A DNA stretch of 35,716 nucleotides, from contig NW_019091447.1 of NCBI RefSeq assembly GCF_001949145.1, forward strand, positions 909,297 through 945,012. Reading direction: 5' to 3'. The position numbers and the translations under genes were made by a program. Source of the stretch: Acanthaster planci. Lineage: Eukaryota > Echinodermata > Asteroidea > Valvatida > Acanthasteridae. The stretch's first letter is position 1. Each line of letters begins with the position of its first letter. The notes below the pieces were generated by a model that was given only the letters and a program-made list of their open reading frames with translations, was not told the origin of the DNA and made no database searches. This document shows positions 1 to 12,000 of this stretch, in pieces.

Positions 1-1
1 C

Positions 2-3000
2 GTTGATCCAGAAGGACTTATGTTGACATTCAGAACATCCCATGCTGTAAACACAACTTTGTGGATGACTTTGTTGATGTCAGCAAATATCACCCTGCAA
101 GTTGACTCAGCAGATGAGTCAAGCATAATAAAGCTTACAGAAGACTCTGCCATAGCTTCAACAGTGCGTCCCAATGTGACCGCCCCACCACCCTCGGTTG
201 TATATACTGTCAATAAAGCAGTCTTTGCCATGGCAGGAGAGGTATACCGAGCTTTTGTGTCCACTACAGGAAGAGCCAATTATACCCTCATTAGGTATAA
301 GACGAATCCCAGCCACTCAACCAATGTGTCCATCCGTACTGTTCCTGCTGGAGCAGCTGTAGATGTCACAGAACTCGAAACATCTGATACATTGACAATG
401 ACATTCAAGACATCACCTCCAACTGACTCTGAAGTATTTGTGACTGTCATGGAAGGAGGTGTGATTACTTTTAGGGTTGATACCACTGATCCTTCTGCTG
501 TTGTCACCTTTACTAAATTCACTGGAGTTGATCCAACTGTACCACTGACAACAGAATCCACAGTGATTTCTGGAAGCTCATCTGTCAGAATGACGCAGTC
601 ACCTACAATGCAGTCAGCGATGACACAATCTACTGTTTCCAGCAGTTCGTCTGTCAGCATGGTACAGTCACCCACAATGCAGCCAGTGACGACAGAATCC
701 ACAATGATTTCTGGTGGTTCATCGGTCAGCATGACAGAGTCTTCCTCGATGCATCCGAAGACGATGCAATCCACAATTTCTGGCAGCTCATCTGTCAGCA
801 TGACGCAATCACCCACAATGCAGTCAGTGACGAGAGAATCCACAATGGTTTCTGGCAGCTCATCGGTTAGTATGACACAGTCACCTTCAATGCAACCAAG
901 CACCCCACAGGTTGTAGAAACCACAGTTCGGGCCTTGTCCACCCAAGGGCCTACAGTTGTTAGGGCCTTTGCCTCAACAAGAAGTCCAGCCAACTATACC
1001 TTGATCGTATACACGAGAGACCCAGAACAGACTGTAAATGTGAGCATGGTGACAAATCCTGCTGGTCTTGCATATGACATGGAAGGTGTCATAAATGTTG
1101 ATCCAGAATCACTCACTGTGACATTTAAAACCTTAGATGCTGTTGACACAACTGTGATTGTCAGCCTGTTAGAGTCTGCAAATGTAACCTTTCAAGTTGA
1201 CACAGCCGATTCATCTAGTGTTGTTACATTGGCAGTTGACTTGGATATGACAACAGTCCAGCCATCTGCTTCAACATCAACAGTGTCTACAGAGCCAAGT
1301 ATCCCTTCCCAGCCCATGACAAGCTCACAAACCATGTATGCTACCAATCAAATGACATCCCAGCAAACCTTTACAGGTTCAACAGTAACTGCCGAAACCA
1401 GTGTGTCTAGCTCGCAAACCAAGCATACAACAGAACAGATGATATCCAAACATACCTCTGTGGAGGCAACAATGTCTGCAGAAACAAGTTCTTCCTCAGA
1501 GCCTGTGGTGACGTCACACACTATGCTTCCCTCTGATAAAATGACCTCTCAAGTTTCTACAGGAGTGACAATGTCAAGTCAGCCAGTGGTGTCAAGCACC
1601 CCACAGGTCGTAGAAACCACAGTTCGGGCCTTGTCTACCCAAGGGCCTACAGTTATTAGGGCCTTTGCCTCAACAAGAACTCCAGCCAACTATACCCTGA
1701 TCATATACACAAGAGACCCAGAACAGACTGTTAATGTGAGCATGGTGACAAATCCTGCAGGTCTTGCATATGACATGGAAGGTGTCATAAATGTTGATCC
1801 AGAATCACTCACTATGACATTTAAGACCTCAGATGCTGTTGACACAACTGTGATTGTCACCTTGTTAGAGTCTGCAAACGTAACCTTTCAAGTTGACACA
1901 GCTGATTCATCTAGTGTTGTTACATTGGCAGTTGACTTGGATATGACAACAGTACAGCCATCTGCTTCAATGTCAACAGTGTCTACAGAGTCAAGTGTCC
2001 CTTCCCAGCGCATGACAAGCTCACAAACCATGTATGCTACAAATCAAATGACATCCCGGCAAACCTTTACAGATTCAACATTAACTACAGAACCCACTAT
2101 GTCTAGCTCACAAACGATGCAAGTAACAGAACAGATGATATCTAAACATACCTCTGTGGAGGCAACAATGTCTGCAGAACTAAGTTCTTCCTCTGAGCCT
2201 GTGGTTACGTCACACACTATGCTTCCCTCTGATAAAGTGACCACTCAAGTTTCCACGGGAGTGACAATGTCAAGTCAGCCAGTGGTGTCAAGCACCCCAC
2301 AGGTTGTAGAAACCACAGTTCGGGCTTTGTCCACCCAAGGGCCTTCAGTTGTAAAGGCTTTTGCCTCAACAAGAACTCCAGCCAACTATACCCTGATCAT
2401 ATACACAAGAGACCCAGAACAGACTGTTAATGTGAGCATGGTGACAAATCCTGCAGGTCTTGCATATGACATGGAAGGTGTCATAAATGTTGATCCAGAA
2501 TCACTCACTATGACATTTAAGACCTCAGATGCTGTTGACACAACTGTGATTGTCAGCCTGTTAGAGTCTGCAAACGTAACCTTTCAAGTTGACACAGCTG
2601 ACCCATCTGTTGTTGAACTTGCAGCAGATGATGGTACTGGGTCTACACTGCAACCTGTAACCTCAGTGGCTGCTACAGTGCCACCTGAACAAGTTACATC
2701 ATCCAAACCAGTGATGACATCACAAACTTCAAGTGCCACAGACGAGATGACATCCCAAAACATGGTATCAACAATGTCTTCCCGACCAGTTTCATCAACC
2801 CAGTCTACTGTGACACTAGTTTCAGGGATTATGATGACACCCACACAAGGGGTAGAAACTGTTGCGAAAACGTTGAGCACACAGGGAAGTGCCATAGTTA
2901 TGGCCTCAGTCTTAGCAGCTAGACCTGCCAATTACACCTTGGTCATTTACACCGGAGACCCACAACAGTCTACAAATATTACCATCATGACTGTGCCTGC

Positions 3001-6000
3001 AGGAGCTGCTTTTGATTTTATGCGTCACACAAGTGATGATCCGGAAGTAATTACATTGACATTTAGAACATCAGAGGCTGTAGACACAAATTTGATCATC
3101 CGTTTACTGGACTCAGCGAATATATCACTGCAAGTTGAAACCTCAGATCAGTCAAGTCTAGTTGTACTTGCAGAAGATACTTTCATGACATCTATGCGTC
3201 CAACAGTCTCAACACAAATGACAACACCCCCAGATGTTGTTCAAAGCTTCAGAAGGAGTTTGAGAACACAAGGCAGCACTACTGTTACTGCATTTGCCTC
3301 AACTAGAAAACCTGCAAATTATACTCTACTTGTGTACATACCCAACCCTGCAGAAACTGTCAACATAAGCATAGGAACTGATCCAACTGATCTTGCGTAC
3401 GATATCAGAAACTTCACAGGTGCAGACTCCAATTCATTGTTGCTGACTTTCAAGACGTCAGAAAAAGTCGACACTGAAGTAACTATACAGCTACTTGAAT
3501 CGGCAAACATTTCCTTCCAGGTAAGCACAGCTGATCAGTCAACAGTCCTTGAGCTCTCAGAAGGCAGAGGTATTGTCTCTACAGTCCAACCAGTGGACTC
3601 AACAGAAGTGTCCACAGAACCAAGTGTTCAGACATTCACAGGAACATTCAATGCCTCAGGCAATGTGACTATTCAAGCTTGTGTCTCATCCACAGAGCCA
3701 GCTAATTATAAACTCCTGGTGTACACCAGAAACCCCTCATTGACGGTATGCGTAACGCTTAAGACACAACCTTCAGATGTTGCCTGCCATCTACAGATAA
3801 AAAGGAGTGATGACCCAGAACTTCTTTCTGTCATTCTCAAATGCTTTGGAGGAGTGAAGGCTACTTTTACCATCACAGTCCAGGAATCAGCTAACATCAC
3901 CCTTTCTGCGGAAACAGCAGATCCGTCTACAACTATAGAATTTACTGATCTCAATGCTCTTAGCTCTACAATGCAGCCAATGACTTCAGGTGCAATATCG
4001 ACACCAATCTCTCCAACTGAGCCTATGATGACTTCGGAAACCATCTATCCCACTGCTCAGATGACAACCAAATTACCAGTTACGGAAACTTTCAGCAGGT
4101 TATTGACTACCAATGGAAGCACCACAGTAAAAGCCTCTGTATCTACTCAGAGTTCTGCAACTTACATGCTGGTCATTTACACCAATAACCCTAGTCAAAC
4201 GGCTAATGTAAGCTTGACAACCAGTCCTAGGAATGCTTCCTTTGATGAACTTCGTCAAATAAGTAATAACCCTGCAGCCTTGACAGTGACATTTAAAACT
4301 TCAGATGCAGTCAATACAACCATTGTCATGAATTTGGTGGAATCAGCCTACATCTCGCTGCAGGTTGACACAGCTGATCTGTCCACTGTAGTTACGCTTG
4401 AAGAAGACACACAGTTCTTGCCAACTATGGAGCCATCAGCCTCTACTCCGATGCCTACTAGACCACTTGTTGAGAACATCACAAGATTTCTAAGTACCGA
4501 AGGTGGTGCTGTTGTCAGACTTTTTGCATCAGTAAAGCAGCCATCAAATTATTCTGTGCTGATTGTGTCAACAAGCCCTGCTGAGACTGTGAATATAACC
4601 GTGGAGTCAGAACCTGCTGGTGCAGCAGTTAATGTTAGATATCTATTTGTTGATGATCCAGAGGGATTGGCTGTGTCATTCCAAACACTTGCCGCTGCTA
4701 ATACAACCTTAATCATCAGGACATTGGAATCCTCAGACATTCATGTGAAAGTTGACACAACAGATGGATCCAGTATTGTTGAGCTTATGGAACACACTGC
4801 ATCAACAATGCAGCCAACACCAATGGTTGTACAGAGCTTTACTAGATCTCTGAGGACCCAAGGAAGCACTAATGTCAAAGCCTTTGTTTCGACAAGTAGT
4901 CCAGCCAATTATACATTGGTCATTTACATCAGAAACCCGGAACGGACTGCTAATGTCAGTCTTGTGACAGTACCTTCTGGAGTTGCCTTTGACGTAATGA
5001 GTCGTTTTGGTGTTGATCCGGAAGCACTAATAATGACATTCAGAACATCAGAAGCTGTTGATGCCGAGTTCATAATTAGCTTGTTGGAATCAGCAAATAT
5101 CTCATTTCAGGTGGATACAGCAGACCAAGCAAGTTCAGTGGTACTGGAGGAAGACGCTGGTACTCTTTCAACGATGCAGCCTTCTTCCTCAACCACTGGA
5201 CCAATGGTTGTAATAAGCTATCTAAGGACTTTGGCTACTCACAGTAGTGCTGTTGTTAGAGGCCTAGTTTCAACAGCTAGTCCTACCAATTACACTCTTA
5301 TCATATATACAAGAAATCCAAGTCAAACAGTCAATGTCAGCCTTGTCTCGGTACCAGCTGGAGCTGTTTTTGATATAATGCCACTCATCACAGTTAATCC
5401 AGAGGCACTCATTACAGCCTTCAAAACATCAGTAGCTGTTGACATAGATTTGATCATCAGCTTGTACGAATCCGCAAACATCAGCTTAAGAGTTGACACA
5501 GCAGATAAGTCTGGTGTTGTAGTACTTACAGAAGACTCTGTGGTATCATCAACAATGCAACCAAGTGTCTCTTCTCCAATGCCTACTAGGCCAGTTGTGG
5601 AGAGCCTGATTAGATCACTGACCACTGAAGGAAGCTCTACTGTTATGGCGACAGTCTCAACAAGTAGTCCTGCAAACTATACACTGATTGTCTACACAGA
5701 CAATGCTGAACAAAATACAAACCTCAGTCTGCAAACTATGCCACGTGATGCTGCCTTTGATAATCTAGTATTCACCAAGGATGACAATCAGGCAGTAGCA
5801 ATGTTCTTTAAGACCTCAGAAGCAGTCAACGTGACAATTCTCATCACTGTCAATGGTCCAGCCAACATCAGTCTGCAGGTGGATACAGCTGATCTTTCCA
5901 GTAGGGCATCTCTCATCGAATTGATGGATATTGGAACAACCACTTCCCCAATGCTTCCAACCACTCCTTCTGCACTTCCATCTACACCTGTTACTCAATC

Positions 6001-9000
6001 TCCTAATACACCTGTCACACTGGGTACCACCAGAGGGGGTCTCGTCGAAGCTTACACCTCCACCAGGAGCCCAGCCAACTTTTCCCTGTTTGTGTTCACG
6101 GAGAATCCAGAAAGTGTCATCCTGAATGTCGAAACACAACCTGGTAACCTTCAGTCCAACTTGAGAACTTTCATCGGAGCTGGTGAACGATCCCTGGCAA
6201 TACTGTTTACAGTCCTAGAACCAGCCAATACAACGGTCAGAATCACCCTTGTGGATGCTGCTAACATTTCTCTTCAGGTTGATACCACTGGCAATTTCAT
6301 CAGCCGGCTTGAGGAGGTTGTTAGTGATGTTACAACAGAGCATATGGTTGGTAAGTATGAATAAAAGCAACTGTTCTTATTTTTCTTCTATGTAGCTCTG
6401 TATGGTGCCATTAACAACCTTTATGTATACCTGGGTTTCAAGTGGCTGCACAGTGGTTAAGATAATTTTTAGAGTACACGCTAAAAACCAGCTTTTCAGG
6501 TTTGAAGTGAATCATCCTTATAACTTCCAAACCTGTGTACATTAAAGAAGTATTTTTGTCTCAGATATTTGGTATTTGAGTTTTTTCCTTAAAACAAAGG
6601 CAAGGTATATTAAGAATTGAAACAGCATATCTAAAGTCTATTATTAAGGAGATCAGAGGCAAGAAATTCTCTCAGTTAGCTGACATATGTACAATGAGCA
6701 TGTACATGCCAAGACACGTTATCAGCGTTACATGCATACTATCATGTATACTGTATACATCTTAGCCAAAAAGGATGGATTTATTACACTTGATATTAAA
6801 GTTTCAACCGCACCATCATTTTGCCTCTACTTATGAAGTCTTTTGAGTCTGACTCTGTGCTTCACTCAGTATATTGGATGCCAGACATTGGGGATTCCTG
6901 CAAATTTTAGTACAGTTTTCTTTCAGGGATATCAAAATGTACATGTGAAGTCAAAGGTGAAGCTCAAGAGATGGTAGCCTAGCTTGGAGAAATACCTGTG
7001 GCCTTTGAGAACAGGTCACACAGTAGCCATAATACAGCCCATTCTTGAGTCCAGGCCATGTCCAAATCTAATGGCTATGGCTAGCAATAACGCACACGCT
7101 TTGGTTAAATGGGCTACGGCCCATAGCCAATGCCTATCATAGGGGAATGTGTTATTTCCAGTCACAGCCATAAATTTCAGACACTGCAGGGTTTGGTCTT
7201 CCTGGCTTTCATGTAGCATAAAAACTGGTTTGAAACTTGGTACTTCATAGCTAGTTTGTGTGACTGCTGGGGGGGGGAACCAGCAAGAGAAATCTGTGTT
7301 TGGCGTATTGTAGATGTAGATGGCATTTTGTCAATTTAGTTGTAGGACTAGTTTTTAAATAAATTTGATTGTCTGCCTCAATAAATACAGGGCCAACAAC
7401 AGGAATCGCATCGACAGTCTCTCCTGGAGTGGAGATGGTTACACTTGTCAGAGAGTTGAGGACGAGTGGACGTGGAACTTTCCAGGCCATGGCTTTGACA
7501 AGTGGTCCGGGGAATTACTCCATGGTCATTTATGTTTCCAACCCTGCTCAAAATGCTCAAGCCACAGTTGTCACCGATCCCCAGGGTGCAGCACAGAATT
7601 TCCGTGTCTCGGCCTTGACGGATCCAGAGGCATTTTCACTGCAGTTTACAACGTCTGTAGCATCAACTACCACCATCTCCATTACCTTGCTTGCCTCTGC
7701 AAATATCTCCTTCACTGTTCAGACTTTGGGTTTGTCGAGCTCAGCAGAGATTTTGGACATCTCACAGCCAACCATCACAACAACAACAGTAGCTCCAACT
7801 ACAGGGCCCACGACTGGCCCAACTAGTATGCCTACAGACCCAGACACATCCTCTCCACTGACTGTCTTTGTCAGAAATTTGACCACGACTGGGCCAGCTG
7901 TGGTTCTGGCTACAGCTTCTTCTGTTGGACCAGCATACTTTGAACTTAACCTGTTCATCCCAAATCCAAGGGAGACATCAGGAATTGGCATTCTGACGGA
8001 TCCACAGGGTCTTGCTACCGATATAACTCTCAACTCTAACAACCAAGACTTATTGACCATAATATTCCGAATTCCCACAGGTGCCTTTACAATGATTTCT
8101 GCACCCCTGACACAGGCTGCAAATGTTTCCTTTAGGGTTGAAACAACGGATCCTTTGGCTGTGGTTCAACTTCGTGACAACTCTGAGGTAGTTGTGACTC
8201 CAGTCACTACTCAAGCTCCTGTCACAACAGCCCCGACCACTCAGTCGACATCCACATCTGGCCCCATAGCAATTACAAAAATGCTCAGCGTGCCTACAGA
8301 TGTTTCTGTTCAGGCTTTTGCCTCCCTTGACAGACCTGCAAACATCTCCTTTGTCATTTACACAATGAATCCAGCCCAGGTATCAGGGATTAATGTGTTT
8401 ACCAATCCCCAGGGAGTTGCCAGGAATTTTGCAGTAGATATCTTGCAAGACCCAGAAAGATATGTCTTGAGTTTCATGACTTTGGCGGCTGGTAGTGCAA
8501 CTCTCTCTTTGCATACAATAGAACCAGCAAATATTTCCTTCAACGTTGCTTTGGAGACTCAAGGAAGCTCCTCCAATCAAGTAGATCTTTTCGTCGTTGG
8601 TGCTCCAACAATGCCTCCAACCACCTCTTCAACCCCGGCTGTCTTGACCAACACTACTCAGTCTGTTCAAGTCCTGGGACCTTCCCGCACATCTCTGCTC
8701 ATCAGTGCCAGATCTGCAGCCTCTGTTTTGGTAGATGTCAATGGCCTAGCTGAGTTTGAGATCAGATCATCCCAAGAAGGCACAGTACAGCTCCAACAAT
8801 CAGTATCCTCACAGCTTGGCTCCTTTGTGCATCTTGTCATACTCAGTCCCGTCAATGTCACAGTGACGGTCACTACACAGGAAGATGTGGAGATTGTCGC
8901 CACGGTGATGAGTGCAGAGCCAGATGCGGCTCTGGTTACCATATTAACTGGTACTCTGACAACAACACCACCTACTGGTAAATACAAATCAGTCATTGTC

Positions 9001-12000
9001 ATTTGTTCTCAACTTTTCATAATATCCCAGTTATTCTATATTTTAAGCTCTTCAGAATGGAAACTAAATGTGTTCATAAGACCTGTATAACTCATAGAAT
9101 TTTCAAATGAATAGAAATGATGACTATTTCTGATTGTTAATTATAATGATAGGCCTTTTGATGAGTGATTACTTTGTATTTTTACACAGAACCTCCCATT
9201 TCAACAACAACTGGTATACCAGGAGGGACCTTAACTGTTGTGAGAACCTTACAGACTTATAGTGCTAACACAACTCTTCTGGCAACTGCGTCAACCATCA
9301 AGCCTGCAAATTTCACCCTGGAAATTTTCATTCCCGACCCGGCCAGAAGCGTCGACACAAATGTGCAGACTGTTCCCAGTGGCCAAGCAACTGACTTTGA
9401 CGTCTCCATCAGTGACAGTCCAGACAAGATAAAGATTGGGTTTAAGATTCTAGAAGCCTCTGAAACCACCGTGCTGATTATGTTAAGTGAACCAGCTAAT
9501 ATCTCCTTCACTGTGACCAATGTTGATGCGGCTGAGGCGGTGAGTCTCATTAACCCATCAGAAGTCCAAGTGACACCAGAAACACAACAGGTCACAAATT
9601 TTTCCAGATCTCTCATCACAAGAGGTGCTTCCACGTCGTTAGTCTTAGTCCAGACAGTCGTGCCGTCTGTGATTTACCTCACTATCAATGGCTCAGCAGA
9701 AGTCAGTCTGGCTTCTGAGCCTCTAGGATCCGTTCAGACAGAGACACTGCACGTGCTGGGGTCCAACATCCTAAAACTCACCACTACCGTCTCTGCAAAT
9801 GTCACTCTCTTTGTGACGACAAGCCAAGCAGTGCTGATCGAGACAGTCGTGGAGTCTGTCAATTCTGGGTCAGCTTTGATCCTGATCCAAGAAGAGATTG
9901 GTCCCACCAACCAACCGCCCTTGACTACAGTTGTAATGACAACTCCACAGACCCCAACCAGAACCAGAGGTAGGTTGTCTGTTGGCAAGCAGCTGAGAGA
10001 TGACCGTTTCTCAACTATTCCTGCTTCACTGGTCATCCCATCATCTCCAAATCTTACCACTTGTCACTGCTATGAACCATTTCATGTGTACATGCACATA
10101 CCACCCTCACTACCACAACCTCACATCTAATTCATTTCTGTTCTGTATACCATTCTAGTGTTCATACTATTGCTTCCATTTACAGCTCCATAATGATTCT
10201 GTAAATCTAACAAAAACCTATAAGCCAGTTTGATATTCCAACAGCTTTTATGAAATTGAATCCCAACTGAGGTCATTCGGGGACAGCAGTATGGACACGA
10301 GGTATGCCCCATCAGCTCTGCTGTACCCTAACTTTGCTTGCATGGCTTGTTCTTGAAATGGCGTTGCTTTTTCTGAAATAGCCAACTGGCTCATTGGTAA
10401 CAACCTCTCAACTTCTACCCTCATTAAACAAAGTAAACATGCCTTGATTGTAAGAAATGTATCCAAACTGGATATCTTCACATTGTACTTGTCATCCCCA
10501 TAACTTCATTTTGTTCACATAATAATTGATACTGATAACTATGAAAATGTTGCGCACCAGTAGTTAAAGTTCAGGTGCCTAATTCTTAATGTTCAACGCA
10601 GGCTTTGTACAAGGTTTCACTGTCAAATCCACAATAACTTATTTCATTTGATATACTGTTTGTATCATTTATTAAAGTAACTTAAAGTTTACACAAAATG
10701 CACTCAAATGGTCAAAGATTCTGTCAGAGGGTGTCATTAAAACCAGTTTACCTGAATGACATTAATGTGTTGTGTTGTTTAGAAGTTTATTTAACTCTGC
10801 TTAAAACATAAAAACCGATTAACAATTTTATAATTAAATATTAATGATTGCTTTCTTGAATGTTTTCATCCAGTGGAACTTGTTTTACAGTTTAACACAT
10901 TTGTGTGGTTTGTTGGGAGGTATTTTGAATAATCAATAGATTGAGGGAGGTGTTGGTATTGAAAACTTTTCTTCAAACAGAATGCAGATTTAGAATTTCT
11001 GAATATTGGTGTAAAAAAAGTCTTGTGAGTGTGGGTAATTGTTTTCATTGTTAATGAGCCCCAGTTTCTGTCCATGGTGCTACAAATGCAAGACTGTACT
11101 TTCTTTTTCTCTGCCAAAAAAGGCTCAAGGCTTGGGATCTGCTCCACTGATTTTTGCCAAACCCTCCACATGATCATTTATTCATGCTATGACTTGTTTT
11201 TCCACTGTTCCATCTGGCAATGTGACTGAAGTCTAGTTGGTGAAGAAATGTCAAACCTTTTGCATTGATGTTACCTAACAAGGTTGACTTTTCCACTTGC
11301 CAAGATGGAAACGCTCCATTCAACATACAATTGCAAAGGGCATCTCTTTTGAAGCTTTAATGTGATCATATGCAAAAAGGATTTTTTTAAGTTAAGCATC
11401 GAGACACAAAGCTGCTATCTTGTTACAAGCTTTCATCAGCTGCTGTCTGGTGTTCAGTTGCTTTTCATTTCATTGCCAGCAGACTTGTGGACTTGAAGTT
11501 TCTGTTTTATCATGGAGTGATTAGCTAAGGGTTGATTAGTTCTGTCCAGTTGGACCTGACCCCACTAATAGGTTTTTCACATATTTTGTAGGGAATCCTT
11601 CCATCACTGGAGTGACTGAGGTCCTCAATAACCAGTCCACGGTCTTCTGGAATTTCGACCGTGAGGACGAACGATTCATACAGGGTTTCATTCTGCAGTA
11701 CCGCGAGTCCCATGTGAGTGTCTACACCAATACTTCTCTCATCCCGGCGTCGGAACGTAACTACACACTAACTAACTTGAAGCCAGGAACACTCTACTTG
11801 CTTCGTTTGCTTGCCATCGACAGAGATGCTAACCCTGCTGCAGCATCCTTCCAGAAACCTGTCATGACTTTGTCCAGAGGTGAGTTTTTTTAATAAGCTA
11901 TTAAATTTGATGACAATGAAACTCCATCAGAATAAAGACTTAGCTCCTCCTAAATCTAAATGATGAACGTACACCTGGACATCACAATTTCTTGACTAAG

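Larger units (their letters stand above)
2..6350 (+). other. Giant repeat exon: 13 complete units plus one partial
   Basis: A single 6.35-kb open exon, ending at donor G|GTAAGT (6351-6356), phase 1. Repeat units can be located by their first conserved sequon site ('PANYTL' or equivalent), whose Asn codon is at 278, 992, 1688, 2384, 2930, 3317, 3704, 4547, 4907, 5288, 5675 and 6077; in the eighth unit (4160) the Asn is replaced by Thr. Four spacings are exactly 387 nt (129 codons). Pattern of a unit: 'L-T-x-G', then 'PANYTLxIYT', 'NPxQTxNVSL', 'DPExLxxTFKTSxAVDT' and 'LLESANISLQVDTAD', followed by an acidic strand end and a linker with a recurring 'STMQP' motif. The first unit is cut by the window edge: its 'DPEGL' segment is at the very start. 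No catalytic or metal-binding motif is evident. Confidence 0.8.

Noticed and set aside
280-993. 237-codon open frame on the minus strand
   Set aside because: It lies wholly antisense to the repeat exon; similar antisense frames recur under other repeat units, so it is a by-product of codon bias in the real frame.
7072-7120. Inverted repeat 'tggctatgg / ccatagcca' as a MITE
   Set aside because: Only nine matching bases and no target-site duplication; not distinguishable from chance.
7365-7826. 153-codon frame overlapping exon 2 in another register
   Set aside because: The alternative frame carries the repeat-unit landmarks and fits the splice phase; this one does not.
10248-10481. Short frames on the minus strand within intron 3
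   Set aside because: No family signature, no splice signals and no continuity with either gene.
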